NCBI GenBank assembly: GCA_903927965.1
Contig: CAIYPA010000451.1
Span: 1 to 54,883, forward strand
Reading direction: 5' to 3'
DNA length: 54,883 nt
Source of the DNA: an uncultured Bacteroidia bacterium
GTDB lineage: Bacteria; Bacteroidota; Bacteroidia; Bacteroidales; Prolixibacteraceae
Shown here: in pieces, positions 7,629-15,956 of the stretch
Numbering within the stretch: position 1 is the first letter of the stretch
Layout: every line of letters begins with the position of its first letter
Notes under the pieces: generated by a model
What the model saw: only the letters and a program-made list of their open reading frames with translations
Databases searched by the model: none
What the model was told of the DNA's origin: nothing
Position numbers and translations under genes: made by a program

Positions 7629-8009
7629 ATGAAAGCTCAAATCGTAAACGGAAACATCGTGGTAACAATCGAAATGCAGGAACCAACCCCAAGCGCATCT
7701 GGCAAGACCCTTGTAGTGGCCACCACACGGGGAAATGTCACAACCGAGGTCATGGTGGACGGCAAACCGGTAACCATTGGGATGAACGCCTATGTCTCGG
7801 CAGACAACAGGCCGTACCAGAAAAACGAAGAAAAAGCAGCAGTGGTGAAGGGCAACGAGCTGATCGTGACCATTCCCATGCAAGCCGCAGCACCGTCGGC
7901 AAGCGGCAAGACAATGGTCGTGGGGACAACCCGTGGCAATATCGTGACCAATGCCAACGTAACGGGAAAAAACATCGTGCTTGGTTTCAATGCCTATTAC
8001 CACAAGTAA
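7629..8009 (+). CDS. protein with two PSASGKT repeats, 126 aa
   Basis: The protein is an internal duplication. PSASGKTLVVATTRGN, followed by a V-x-G-K/N turn and a G-h-NAY end, occupies the first half. A near copy (PSASGKTMVVGTTRGN, also ending G-F-NAY) fills the second, with a charged linker between them. Each repeat is about 50-60 residues and mostly beta. I recall similar 'SGK' repeat proteins in phages and mobile elements but cannot give a function. The Ser-Gly-Lys-Thr is not a Walker A motif because the required upstream glycines are absent. Confidence 0.7.
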   Translation: MKAQIVNGNIVVTIEMQEPTPSASGKTLVVATTRGNVTTEVMVDGKPVTIGMNAYVSADNRPYQKNEEKAAVVKGNELIVTIPMQAAAPSASGKTMVVGTTRGNIVTNANVTGKNIVLGFNAYYHK

Positions 8010-8051
8010 TCATAGGTGGCCAAAGACTCTTTTTCGTTCCAAATATCCGGT

Positions 8052-8126
8052 AAAGGCCGGCAAAGGGGGTTCAATGCCCCCTTTATTCTCCAACCGTTGC
8101 ATGAAATACGGCAACACAAAACAAAA
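8052..8126 (+). promoter_or_regulatory. leader hairpin element, copy 3
   Basis: GGTAAAGGCCGGCAAA precedes hairpin GGGGG-TTCAATG-CCCCC (centred near 8073). A second stem GTTGC...GCAAC and a CACAA run follow before the 51-aa ORF. Same plan as copies 1 and 2. Confidence 0.5.
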
Positions 8127-8131
8127 CCACA

Positions 8132-8287
8132 ATGAAACGTCCACGCATCAAAACAAAACCGGCACTTGTATATAGTGTCCGCAGAACAGACCTTGAGAAT
8201 ATCCAGGTATTGACAATTGTCAGTCCCAGCGAATCGGCCCGCCAGAAGTTGGAGGCATTGTTCCGCCCCCAAGTATCAATGGCCTAA
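8132..8287 (+). CDS. small protein, 51 aa
   Basis: A basic 51-residue ORF between the third leader hairpin and the 331-aa gene. The middle (LVYSVRRTDLENIQVLTIVS) and a helical C-terminal half look protein-like. It is distantly reminiscent of the N-terminal layout of the 82- and 91-aa paralogs (short strands then a helix). Function unknown. Confidence 0.5.
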   Translation: MKRPRIKTKPALVYSVRRTDLENIQVLTIVSPSESARQKLEALFRPQVSMA

Positions 8288-8336
8288 AAGTATATGGCGA
8301 GTTCCATATGGCCAATAAAAAACAAATTCTCTACAT

Positions 8337-9332
8337 ATGAAACAACTATCGGAACCGCTCCTGAAGGAGATCGAAGGTTACATCAACGACCATCAGCCAG
8401 AATTTTTCTGGGACTATCGGGACTCCCTGTCGCATGACCAGATAGCCAAGCTTGCGACCGGCAATGCGGATGCCCTTGGCGAAATCGAAGACGGCATCCT
8501 GTCCCACAACCATGGGGATGGGCACCGGTTGATCCGCGAAGCTGAAAAAGACATAAGGCACAGGTTCAAGCCAAGGCTCAAGGCAGAAATGGGCAAAGGG
8601 TGGAAGAAAGCTTTTAAGCAATGGATATCAGGGGCCGGGCTTATTTGTGTCGGCACAAACATCAGGGACCTGATCAAAAACACACATGACCAGGTGTTCT
8701 TTTATGATACTGGAACAGAATGTAGCGGTGATGGAAATACAGGGGCACAATACCGGCTCGACAGGTACAAGATCAAAAAAACACTTTCGATAACAGGCGA
8801 AAAGTACGACAAAACCATCGGGGACATGCAGTGCAACGCCTCCTACGGTGGGCGGCTTGTTGTCTATTTTTATATCGGGATAGATGCCCTTTTGGACATG
8901 CTCCAGAACGAAAATGCCAACACCATTAAATTTGTCAATGCCTCGGTCGCCATTATCGACACCTGTGGCGGCAGCGGGTCCGATGCGTTTCTCCACAAGC
9001 ATACTTTCTCCCTGCCGTTTATCAGGGAAAACCTGTTTTTTGAGAGGTCGGTCCATTACAACTATACCTACGAAGTATGCGGGATGTCTTCCGACTGGTG
9101 CGACAGTACGTTGCCGGAAGTGCTTTTTGTAGAAGGGACAGCCCCCATCAATGTAACTGTAAGCCCGATCAATGCCCAACTGGGGGAGCAGGCAAAGTTC
9201 GATGCCACCTTCAGGTCGGGGAAATGTACGTTCGGCGACATGGACATCAAAAGGCACCGCAATGTCAACTATGATAACAACTTCCCATGCGGGAACAGGT
9301 GCCGTGATTGTTCAACGTTCTGGATAGACTAA
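8337..9332 (+). CDS. hypothetical protein, 331 aa
   Basis: The N-terminal third is helical and charged. The rest is mixed, with several cysteines, including a C-terminal C-G-N-R-C-R-D-C cluster that could bind metal. No signal peptide or membrane segment. I do not recognise the family. It begins 49 bases after the 51-aa ORF and is followed 11 bases later by the next gene, so it is part of the operon. Confidence 0.7.
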   Translation: MKQLSEPLLKEIEGYINDHQPEFFWDYRDSLSHDQIAKLATGNADALGEIEDGILSHNHGDGHRLIREAEKDIRHRFKPRLKAEMGKGWKKAFKQWISGAGLICVGTNIRDLIKNTHDQVFFYDTGTECSGDGNTGAQYRLDRYKIKKTLSITGEKYDKTIGDMQCNASYGGRLVVYFYIGIDALLDMLQNENANTIKFVNASVAIIDTCGGSGSDAFLHKHTFSLPFIRENLFFERSVHYNYTYEVCGMSSDWCDSTLPEVLFVEGTAPINVTVSPINAQLGEQAKFDATFRSGKCTFGDMDIKRHRNVNYDNNFPCGNRCRDCSTFWID

Positions 9333-9343
9333 TACCAAACATT

Positions 9344-9616
9344 ATGAAAACACAAAAAAAGTATGCCAATATCGTATTTGTAAGGGATTCGGAAGCAGAT
9401 GAACCGCTCGAAATTCTCAACAACCTCGGGGTGGGGGCAGCAGTTGAATATTTGGCACAATGGGACTTCAACGAATACTGGGACATCAGTGACGGGCCAG
9501 CAATGGGCACGAGCGACAGGAGCGCCGAGCACAACGGCTACCTGTTGACCTACAATACGCGGCTTGGCTATATTGGGCTGGAAAAAATTATAGACCAGGG
9601 CCATGCAGAGCAATGA
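9344..9616 (+). CDS. small acidic protein, 90 aa
   Basis: The start at 9344 is preferred over an earlier in-frame codon at 9308, which would overlap the previous gene. It has the normal A-rich context and gives MKTQKKYANI. The protein is soluble and acidic with an aromatic-rich middle (WDFNEYWDI). No family recognised. Confidence 0.65.
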   Translation: MKTQKKYANIVFVRDSEADEPLEILNNLGVGAAVEYLAQWDFNEYWDISDGPAMGTSDRSAEHNGYLLTYNTRLGYIGLEKIIDQGHAEQ

Positions 9617-9800
9617 GTTCATGAAAAGGAACGCGGACCGGCGGATCTGTGAAATCAAGAAAAAATACCAAAAACAGTTCGTCCATCCGTTCTATGGCAT
9701 AACGTTCCACTCCAGCAGTTACCAAAAACTGCCCAATGGCTATTATGCCATTTATGACAACCCTGGCCAAATGGGGTTCACCATCGGAAAGCCAATTTGA
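9603..9800 (+). CDS. small basic protein, 65 aa
   Basis: A basic N-terminal helix (KRNADRRICEIKKKYQKQF) is followed by a Tyr/Gly-rich half. It overlaps the previous gene by 14 bases. A second ATG at 9621 would remove the overlap and is equally likely. No family recognised. Confidence 0.55.
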   Translation: MQSNEFMKRNADRRICEIKKKYQKQFVHPFYGITFHSSSYQKLPNGYYAIYDNPGQMGFTIGKPI

Positions 9801-9804
9801 GCCT

Positions 9805-9897
9805 ATGGCAATGTCCCAAAAAATATCCCAACAAATGCCACCACAAATGCTGTCTCAAATGCCGCAGCAAATGGCCCCACTTATTATTGTTCCCTAA
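9805..9897 (+). CDS. possible Met/Gln/Pro-rich micro-ORF, 30 aa
   Basis: A 30-residue reading frame made of repeated Q-M-P units (SQKISQQMPPQMLSQMPQQM). It comes from an imperfect CAAATGCC-type repeat and fills the gap before the next gene. Only its position and lack of stops support it; it may be a simple repeat. Confidence 0.25.
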   Translation: MAMSQKISQQMPPQMLSQMPQQMAPLIIVP

Positions 9898-9910
9898 AAA
9901 TCAATTTATT

Positions 9911-10507
9911 ATGAAATTCACGGTATCAAAAACCCCAAACGGCCATATCCACCTGTGTATTGCCGGAAGGAACTTTTATTTGAACAGGACCGAAATGGAG
10001 GGTATCCTATCGGGAAAGAAAACCTGTGCCGATGATGGGGCAATCCTCAAGACAGACCCGTCCACAATGGTTTTTTATCCAAATATTTACTGCTACCACA
10101 GGCCAACCCAATCGGCCTATGAGTTCGAGGCAAAAATCCTTGTTGTTTATTGCGATACCCAGAAGATGTTCCGCCGGATCGAAGAGAACACAAACAGGTT
10201 GGGAACGGACAAGCGTATTGAAATGGACACCGAAAGGTTCAGGTCCAAGTACGATGCCCCTGTTGAATTGTCCTACTCGCAGATCGTCCGGCATCCAGGC
10301 TTCCATGCCCCGGACGCCCTTTCGGTTGCCATCAAGACCGTCAAGCCAGAGCTGATGAAGCTCCGTAAAATATTGTCGGACAAGCTGAACACTGGTTTCC
10401 AGGTCTGGGAAGATTGGGTGGGGACGCCCAATTTCTATTTTAATGGCGGTGCCTACAATGGCGGCATCATTTACCACAAGGGCCACGGCTATTCGGTACA
10501 CACCTAA
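9911..10507 (+). CDS. hypothetical protein, 198 aa
   Basis: The ATG at 9911 is chosen because upstream in-frame sequence to 9797 is Cys/Lys-rich non-protein-like text that overlaps the micro-ORF. The protein is soluble and basic, with a Gly/Tyr-rich C-terminus (FNGGAYNGGIIYHKG). No family recognised. It lies 9 bases from the next gene. Confidence 0.65.
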   Translation: MKFTVSKTPNGHIHLCIAGRNFYLNRTEMEGILSGKKTCADDGAILKTDPSTMVFYPNIYCYHRPTQSAYEFEAKILVVYCDTQKMFRRIEENTNRLGTDKRIEMDTERFRSKYDAPVELSYSQIVRHPGFHAPDALSVAIKTVKPELMKLRKILSDKLNTGFQVWEDWVGTPNFYFNGGAYNGGIIYHKGHGYSVHT

Positions 10508-10516
10508 AATAGGGAC

Positions 10517-10798
10517 ATGAAAACAATAAAACTGTCAAATGCCTGTTCCCAATATGGGGCAAACATGGGCCGTTCGGACCAACCGGTAACTGGCCGGTGC
10601 CACTTGCAGCGCATCCGGTTCGTGGACGGCGACTACGACAATGGCGGTGCTTATTGGGGCGGTGGAAGGGGCACAACTCCCTTGTATGTCTGCCAGGATG
10701 CCAATATGAACCAATGCTTTGTCAGGGCAAAGTCCCGCGAAGATGCCAAGGAACAGGTCAAGGAAAAATTCGGTAACAAAATCACCTTTTACAATTAG
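10517..10798 (+). CDS. phage/plasmid small conserved protein, 93 aa
   Basis: It contains YGANMGR near the N-terminus and R-F-V-DGDYDNGGAYWGGG in the middle. I recall this combination in small proteins of phages and plasmids from several phyla ('GAYWG' proteins). The biochemical role is unknown. The recurring motif makes this one of the better-supported small genes in the block. Confidence 0.65.
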   Translation: MKTIKLSNACSQYGANMGRSDQPVTGRCHLQRIRFVDGDYDNGGAYWGGGRGTTPLYVCQDANMNQCFVRAKSREDAKEQVKEKFGNKITFYN

Positions 10799-10802
10799 AA
10801 AA

Positions 10803-11087
10803 ATGGCAACAAAAATCGTATTCCGTAAATACCCCAACTCAAAAGACATCATCGCATTGTTCCCCTCAGAGCTGTGGGGGACCTCCGGTAAGCTTGTCAC
10901 GTCCTATATGCACATAGGGCAGCACTGTTCAGCCGACTATAAAGGCACAATAAAGTCCACTGTCCCGGCAACACACGATGAATATCTCCCGCTCCTTGAC
11001 GAGCTTTCATCAATGGGCTACAACTGCCAACCCATACAATGTTATAAAACCGATCCACATGAAACCTCGCACCCCACATGCAATTAA
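10803..11087 (+). CDS. small conserved mobile-element protein, 94 aa
   Basis: The motifs DIIALFP, SYMHIGQH and a C-terminal EYLPLLDEL-x4-GY fit a small protein family that I recall from phages and conjugative elements of varied hosts. Its function is unknown. The start at 10803 is 4 bases after the previous stop, and the gene overlaps the following one by 29 bases. Confidence 0.65.
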   Translation: MATKIVFRKYPNSKDIIALFPSELWGTSGKLVTSYMHIGQHCSADYKGTIKSTVPATHDEYLPLLDELSSMGYNCQPIQCYKTDPHETSHPTCN

Positions 11088-11904
11088 CCAGTTCGTTGCC
11101 GCAAACCGGACAATCCAATTCTATCTCGAACTCTGCAACAAGTACGAAGAGCGGATATACAATTGGCGCAGCAGGCACTTTCTGTTCAATTTTGGCGACG
11201 GTATAAAATACGAAGTTACCCCCGCCGGAAATTTCATCTATGGGGCAGCCCACCGTTACCTTGAAAGGTTCCTGGGCCATGAACCCTGTTCCTATTATTC
11301 AAAAGAGCCGATAGAGATCGGGTCCCGTTATTTTACCACGGAGCTGTCCGATTTTGCCCGTGTCGAGACCGGCCTCTCCGGTGTTTGGTGTGTCATTGGC
11401 GACTGTCCGTTTATCGAAAACGGGCGAAGGTCCTACCGGTTTAAGGTAAACACCCACGAACAGCTCTCTACCGGCCAGGTCGTGCCCATTGCCAAGGCCG
11501 GTATCGAGAGGCTCCTTTATCCCGAAGGTATTTTGCGCGATATACAGGTCCGCAAGCGTTGCCCCAAAAGCGATGTGGCAAGATGGTACAAAATATTGAA
11601 GCCAGATATCCACAAGGCACAGGCTTTTAGTTGGACAAAATGCCACAAGGCCATGCTGCGCAGGCTCCGCAAAAAACACAACATCATCCTTGTCAACAGT
11701 TACGAAGGGGACCTAAAAGCCGACTATTCCCAAGCCATCCGTTGTGGCAGGTACAACAAACCAACAAAGGTCAATGCCAGGGCGTGGCACATCACCTATT
11801 CCGACATCGAACAGTGGTGCGATGGCGAAGGTGTCGAAGTTGACGAGGACACGATCCTTGAAGCCTATGACGAGCTGTGCAGGGTCCCATCACAAATATC
11901 TTAA
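11059..11904 (+). CDS. hypothetical protein, 281 aa
   Basis: A basic protein with mixed helix and strand. Its C-terminal half carries a KCHKAMLRRLRKKH stretch that could bind nucleic acid. The ATG at 11059 overlaps the previous gene by 29 bases; an earlier in-frame ATG at 10978 lies deep inside that gene and is rejected. No family recognised. Confidence 0.65.
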   Translation: MKPRTPHAINQFVAANRTIQFYLELCNKYEERIYNWRSRHFLFNFGDGIKYEVTPAGNFIYGAAHRYLERFLGHEPCSYYSKEPIEIGSRYFTTELSDFARVETGLSGVWCVIGDCPFIENGRRSYRFKVNTHEQLSTGQVVPIAKAGIERLLYPEGILRDIQVRKRCPKSDVARWYKILKPDIHKAQAFSWTKCHKAMLRRLRKKHNIILVNSYEGDLKADYSQAIRCGRYNKPTKVNARAWHITYSDIEQWCDGEGVEVDEDTILEAYDELCRVPSQIS

Positions 11905-11927
11905 CATCAGACAAATAATCAACCGCC

Positions 11928-12158
11928 ATGTCAACTGTCACATTTTTTCTTGCAATAAGGGACGAATTCCAGTGGGACCAAAACCCACAAACAGAACATG
12001 TTGTCGATGACCAGAAAGAAGTTGTCGCAATTGCCAATGCCGTTTCGCTCATCCATAAAAAAGAGGTCCGTGTAAGCAATTCGGCAGGGTACAACAACCA
12101 GGGATATTATTACTGGTACAATCTTGGAAAATATTATTTGGCAAAATCAAAAAAATAA
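11928..12158 (+). CDS. small protein, 76 aa
   Basis: A 76-residue soluble protein with a Tyr-rich C-terminus (GYYYWYNLGKYYLAK). It lies 23 bases after the preceding gene and 10 before the next. No family recognised. Confidence 0.6.
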   Translation: MSTVTFFLAIRDEFQWDQNPQTEHVVDDQKEVVAIANAVSLIHKKEVRVSNSAGYNNQGYYYWYNLGKYYLAKSKK

Positions 12159-12168
12159 ATTTAGAACC

Positions 12169-13563
12169 ATGTCATCATTTATTACAGAAATCGAAAAAAC
12201 ATCCATCCGCAAAAAACATTATGGATGGTGCGGCGAAACTTACATGAAGATCAACGGCCTGTCGTACGAAATTACCACCATGAAACGGCACAATGGCGAA
12301 ATTGCATCAATCGCCCAAAAACTCCGCACCAACAAAGAAGAAAACGGTATGCGGGTTGTCTCCTTTATGATGTTTGCCGACAAATCCATTGTCATCCTCC
12401 GCGAAAGGTCCAACGCCACCGAGGCTAAGGTCAAAGAACTGCATTACAAGGCACTGGCCTTGATCGACACGATGCCCGACCAGTTCCCAAATGCACCTGC
12501 TTATAAAGTCGAAGTCGGCCAGCTCTTTTTTATGGACGGGTATGGCAAAGAAGATGAAAAGCTCGCCATTTACAGCATTGACCAGGACAACGACCGAGTT
12601 TGGTATGTCAACACCAAGACATTGAAGCTCAACCACAACGAGTTCAGCCATATCCGCCCATGGTCGGAAAAGTTTGGGATAGGCTACTATTACCAAGAAG
12701 GGGAGACGATGGACCTTGACGAACTCTCCAATATGGTCATCGAAGCCAGGGCAAAAGCCGAACTCGAAGAAGCAGGGCGTCCGGCCAAAGAGGCAGCCGA
12801 AAAAGCAGAAATTGAAAGGCAGAAGGCAGAAATTGAGGCGCAATACCCTTATTTGCAGAAACCTTCCTCTCAATCTGGTGGTGGCAAAAATGTAGCGGTC
12901 AACCTTCGCATCGAATTGAAGCGCATGTTCCCAAATGTAAAGTTCTCCGTTGTTTCCGAATACAGCCGTGTCGAGGTCACCTGGACAGATGGGCCAACCA
13001 CCGACCAGATAAAAGAAATTACCGACAAATGGGAGGACCACAAAACCGATTGTTCGGGCGATTACCGCGACTATGCACCCTCACTGTTCAACAATGTCTT
13101 TGGGGGCTGCAATTACATGTCCGAAAGCCGCAAAATGTCGGGTGCCACCGAAGCAAAAATCAATGCTGTTTTGGATGTCCAGGTGGTCGAATTCGACCCG
13201 AATGTCCCATGGCGGATATTTTGCGAAAACGAAATCCCCACCCAAGAATGGGAAATAATCCCCAAGCCCAACTTCCGAGGCCCAACTTATGAAGCCTATG
13301 AAATAAAGCCAGTAGTAAAAATACCAGTCCCCGAAATTGCCGAATCTGTGGCCCATGAATTCCCTCCTGCTTCAGCTAGCGGAGTTATCCTTGTCACCCA
13401 CAACACCGACAAAAACGGCATCGAAATCCGGTTTCCCTCAAAACCCACAGAATTGGTCATCAACGATTTAAAAGCCCATGGTTTCCGTTGGTCGGGATTT
13501 GGCAAGTGCTGGTGGGCACGTTACTCCGGCTCCCTTTGGCTATTCGCTAACACCATCAAATAG
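12169..13563 (+). CDS. LPD29-domain polyvalent-type protein, 464 aa
   Basis: Residues of about 245-330 contain VNLRIELKRMFPNVKFSVVS followed by V-x-V-x-W-x-DGPT. This matches LPD29, a domain associated with large polyvalent proteins that phages and conjugative elements inject into or express early in the host. A coiled Ala/Glu/Lys linker (about 200-230) precedes it. The C-terminus has LKAHGFRWSGFGKCWWAR, the short domain also found, in variant form, at the end of the 762-aa clamp-like protein. A palindrome of the REP-like family lies inside the gene at 13364-13384, read in frame as an Ala/Ser/Pro linker. The start at 12169 avoids overlap with the previous gene. Confidence 0.65.
   Translation: MSSFITEIEKTSIRKKHYGWCGETYMKINGLSYEITTMKRHNGEIASIAQKLRTNKEENGMRVVSFMMFADKSIVILRERSNATEAKVKELHYKALALIDTMPDQFPNAPAYKVEVGQLFFMDGYGKEDEKLAIYSIDQDNDRVWYVNTKTLKLNHNEFSHIRPWSEKFGIGYYYQEGETMDLDELSNMVIEARAKAELEEAGRPAKEAAEKAEIERQKAEIEAQYPYLQKPSSQSGGGKNVAVNLRIELKRMFPNVKFSVVSEYSRVEVTWTDGPTTDQIKEITDKWEDHKTDCSGDYRDYAPSLFNNVFGGCNYMSESRKMSGATEAKINAVLDVQVVEFDPNVPWRIFCENEIPTQEWEIIPKPNFRGPTYEAYEIKPVVKIPVPEIAESVAHEFPPASASGVILVTHNTDKNGIEIRFPSKPTELVINDLKAHGFRWSGFGKCWWARYSGSLWLFANTIK
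13364..13384. repeat. REP-like palindrome inside the LPD29 gene
   Basis: CTCCTGCTTCAGCTAGCGGAG, preceded by GAATTCC, shows the plan GAATTCC-stem-TTCA/TTTA-stem seen in intergenic members at 15687, 17964, 20569 and 23212. The stem is imperfect. It encodes a linker between the LPD29 part and the C-terminal domain. Confidence 0.45.
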
Positions 13564-13691
13564 CATCGCACAATCACTGACAGCAGGCAAGGCCTTGGCT
13601 GCGATTCCGGTCAATCGGTGAAGTAGAAGTGCCGACCTTCCCAACCAAATAACACGACCATCTTTTTTTACTCATTCTTTAACCCTTCAAA

Positions 13692-13793
13692 ATGAAACTA
13701 TTTGTCTATGCCAGAGTTGGGATGAGGTTGGTCCTCGATTGCGACCCAACTCCCCAATCAATCACAAGTGCCCTAAAAACCGAAGTTTTAAAG
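13692..13793 (+). CDS. small gene, zero-frame part before a TTTAAAG slip
   Basis: Starts in a good A-rich context and gives a protein-like N-terminus (MKLFVYARVGMRLVLDCD). At 13787-13793 there is a canonical heptamer T TTA AAG in the zero frame. The -1 frame after it reads as a compact protein end (see next entry), while the zero frame becomes unconvincing and runs on into the RadC gene, giving a 231-aa ORF. I interpret this as a 74-aa frameshift product plus a separate RadC gene starting at 13929. A sequencing indel in TTTTAAA is the alternative. Confidence 0.5.
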
Positions 13794-13915
13794 CTCCCAA
13801 CGTCGAAGGTAAAACCTATGTCCCATGTGAAGGTGAAAAATTTGACATTTTCGATGATAATGGTAACCAGATCGGATCTCCAGGATCCGGCGAAGAAATT
13901 AAGTTTTATATTTAA
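13793..13915 (+). CDS. -1 frame end of the small TTTAAAG gene
   Basis: After the slip, translation gives 40 residues containing APNVEGKTYVPCEGEKFD and a Gly/Asn-rich beta turn ending EEIKFYI, then TAA at 13913. Acidic, beta-rich composition and a stop just 13 bases before the RadC ATG make this more credible than the zero-frame reading. Joined product of 74 residues, family unknown. Confidence 0.5.
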   Translation, partial: APNVEGKTYVPCEGEKFDIFDDNGNQIGSPGSGEEIKFYI

Positions 13916-13928
13916 AATCCCCCTCAAA

Positions 13929-14387
13929 ATGGAAAAAGTTTATAAAGATTTTATCCCCGAAATCTCCATCACCCTAAAACGCGGTGCCGAGCATAAATGT
14001 AAAATAACGAGAAGCAGGGATGCCGCAGATTTGTTCCGCATGTTTATTGACGAAGAGACCATTGAATGTTACGAACAATCGGTCGTATTGTATTTAAACC
14101 GTGCCAACAATACAATTGGTTGGTTCAAAGTATCACAGGGCGGTTTGGCAGGGACCGTTATCGACGTCCGCCTTATTTTCGCGACAGGTTTGGGAATGCT
14201 TTCCACGGGCGTGATCTTGTGCCATAACCACCCATCGGGGAACTTAAACCCGTCAGAACAGGATGCCAAGATAACCCGTCAGGTCAAAGAAGCAGGTAAA
14301 ATTCTGGACATGCCCATATTGGACCACATCATTATTGCCCCCAACACCAAGGATTATTTTTCCTTCGCCGATGAAGGATATTTGTAA
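13929..14387 (+). CDS. radC: RadC-like JAB/MPN-domain protein
   Basis: A 152-residue RadC family protein consisting only of the JAB (JAMM metalloprotease-like) domain, without the N-terminal helix-hairpin-helix of longer RadC. The metal-site signature CHNHPSGNLNPSEQD at residues 98-112 gives His99, His101 and Asp112. Short RadC genes are common on Bacteroidota phages, plasmids and transposons; their function is unsettled. The ATG at 13929 (MEKVYKDF) is preferred to 13692 because it gives the usual length and the upstream piece appears to belong to a separate frameshifted gene. Confidence 0.8.
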   Translation: MEKVYKDFIPEISITLKRGAEHKCKITRSRDAADLFRMFIDEETIECYEQSVVLYLNRANNTIGWFKVSQGGLAGTVIDVRLIFATGLGMLSTGVILCHNHPSGNLNPSEQDAKITRQVKEAGKILDMPILDHIIIAPNTKDYFSFADEGYL

Positions 14388-14406
14388 AGCTCAATGATCC
14401 AAAACC

Positions 14407-14619
14407 ATGCAAAAATATCTGGTCACATTCCAAGACCTGTTTTCCTTCGCCACGGTCAAGCGCGAAGTGCCCCTGTCAGATGCCCAATACGGCACGGCAT
14501 TGCGCCAAATGTCAAACAACGAAATCGTTGTCAACCGCTTCGATCCCAAACAGGCTATCCATTGGCTCCTGGTAATTAAATCCATAAAACCAAGTAACGA
14601 AAATACCCCATTATTATGA
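14407..14619 (+). CDS. small protein, 70 aa
   Basis: A 70-residue soluble protein, 19 bases after radC, coupled to the next gene by ATGA. No family recognised. Confidence 0.6.
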   Translation: MQKYLVTFQDLFSFATVKREVPLSDAQYGTALRQMSNNEIVVNRFDPKQAIHWLLVIKSIKPSNENTPLL

Positions 14620-15233
14620 CCGCTCATTTCAACCATTCACCGGCCCAGGTCCAGGCCGCGTCCCTCCTGTTGGCCACTATGGCAATCCGGAACATCGCCA
14701 AAGCGTCCTTCGACAAATTTGAGGCAGAAATCCTCGAAAGTGGCAATTACCACTACGATGAAAAATATTTGCAGCCCAAATATGCCGAACTGTTGGATAT
14801 TCCCTCCGACAAGGCGATCCGCAGTGCCGCCGACATCCACATGTTGTCAGGGCTTTGTATGCTCAACACGGACCAATATGCTTACACCGAAGCTGCAAAG
14901 TACTATTCAGAGTTGGGTTTAAGGGCCAGCAATGCAGGTTGGGTCCATGCCGAAAATGCCTATGCGACAATATCCCACGATGTTACGGTGCTCGAATCCT
15001 CTTTTATACAGATTACCGAAAATATCCACCTTATCGACAGTGACAGCTTGTCTGGGTTCAGCTTGTCAGGTAGGGCCGCATTTGTCAAGGACCTTCTCGA
15101 AATTTTTTGCCCCCTGGTCACACAAGATCAAAACCTCGATGCGACAACCAGAAAAGTCTATCATCAATATGTAAACCATAAGGCATTGGCCTTCAAAGAA
15201 TTCTCATTGTGGTTAAACAATAAATACAAATAA
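14616..15233 (+). CDS. hypothetical helical protein, 205 aa
   Basis: An all-helical soluble protein with Ala-rich helices (QAASLLLATMAIRNIAKASF) and no signal peptide. Start fixed by the ATGA overlap; the stop overlaps the next ATG (TAATG). Function unknown. Confidence 0.65.
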   Translation: MTAHFNHSPAQVQAASLLLATMAIRNIAKASFDKFEAEILESGNYHYDEKYLQPKYAELLDIPSDKAIRSAADIHMLSGLCMLNTDQYAYTEAAKYYSELGLRASNAGWVHAENAYATISHDVTVLESSFIQITENIHLIDSDSLSGFSLSGRAAFVKDLLEIFCPLVTQDQNLDATTRKVYHQYVNHKALAFKEFSLWLNNKYK

Positions 15234-15682
15234 TGTACTACGAATCTGTTATCCACACCCTGCGTCCGGTAGCCAATGCTGTCGAAGCCGCAACACTCGC
15301 CTGCTCAGGCAGTGCAATGTCCCACGAAGCCATCCAATGGGAAGCCAACGGCAAAACTTATTACGCTGTCAGCGATACGCACATAGACAATCCTGCATTT
15401 TCTGAAACGGCCATCATCCGTACCGATGGTGAAAAATTCACACAGTTGGAATCCATCACAGTTGCCTGGTGCAAACCGGAAGAGGTACTTGGATACTTCA
15501 AGGGGTGCGAAACCCAGGATTGGCAAATGCGCCAAACGCAACTGATAATCGGCCAGCCCAAACCCGAACAAAGGGCTTGGTTTACCTGCGGCTGTTGCGG
15601 CAACGGTTTCAAGGATTTTGTGGCTGTCCAGTTGAAGTTCGACCAGGACGCATCCTATGGCATTTGCCCAAGGTGCCAATGA
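15233..15682 (+). CDS. small zinc-ribbon protein, 149 aa
   Basis: The C-terminal 35 residues hold C-x-C-C-x2-G...C-P-x-C (CGCCGNGF then GICPRC), a likely zinc ribbon that could bind nucleic acid or a protein partner. The N-terminal 110 residues are mixed alpha/beta and unrecognised. The TGA stop is part of the REP-like element that follows. Confidence 0.6.
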   Translation: MYYESVIHTLRPVANAVEAATLACSGSAMSHEAIQWEANGKTYYAVSDTHIDNPAFSETAIIRTDGEKFTQLESITVAWCKPEEVLGYFKGCETQDWQMRQTQLIIGQPKPEQRAWFTCGCCGNGFKDFVAVQLKFDQDASYGICPRCQ

Positions 15683-15686
15683 GTTC

Positions 15687-15706
15687 CCCACGGTTTCATC
15701 CATGGG
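15687..15706. repeat. REP-like palindrome, intergenic
   Basis: CCCACGG-TTTCAT-CCATGGG preceded by GAGTTCC, starting immediately after the stop codon of the previous gene and followed by an AT-rich tract before the next. Member of the same family as 20569-20588 and 23212-23244. Confidence 0.65.
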
Positions 15707-15746
15707 TTTCTCTTAATTCTCTCATTTTAAATTTTTTAATTAATTT

Positions 15747-15956
15747 ATGTCTTCTCCTCCAGTCCACATCCTTCTTGAAATCCGTGGTGGCAACATCCAA
15801 CGGATTACCTCCACTGTCGATATTGTTGTCTCGATCATTGACCGTGACAACAATGACCCCGCCGAAATGGCAAAGTCCTACGGACCCGACCAGGTCCTCA
15901 CTTACGAACAAATCCGTGAAACCATTGAATCCGAAATTAAATCCATCGTCCCATGA
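15747..15956 (+). CDS. small protein, 69 aa
   Basis: A 69-residue acidic protein with a beta-rich N-terminus and an IDRDNNDP turn followed by a C-terminal helix. Coupled to the next gene by ATGA. Family not recognised. Confidence 0.6.
   Translation: MSSPPVHILLEIRGGNIQRITSTVDIVVSIIDRDNNDPAEMAKSYGPDQVLTYEQIRETIESEIKSIVP

Noticed and set aside
7629-8009. SGKT in the repeat protein as a nucleotide-binding P-loop
   Set aside because: The preceding glycine pattern G-x4-GK is absent and both copies sit in a beta-rich repeat.
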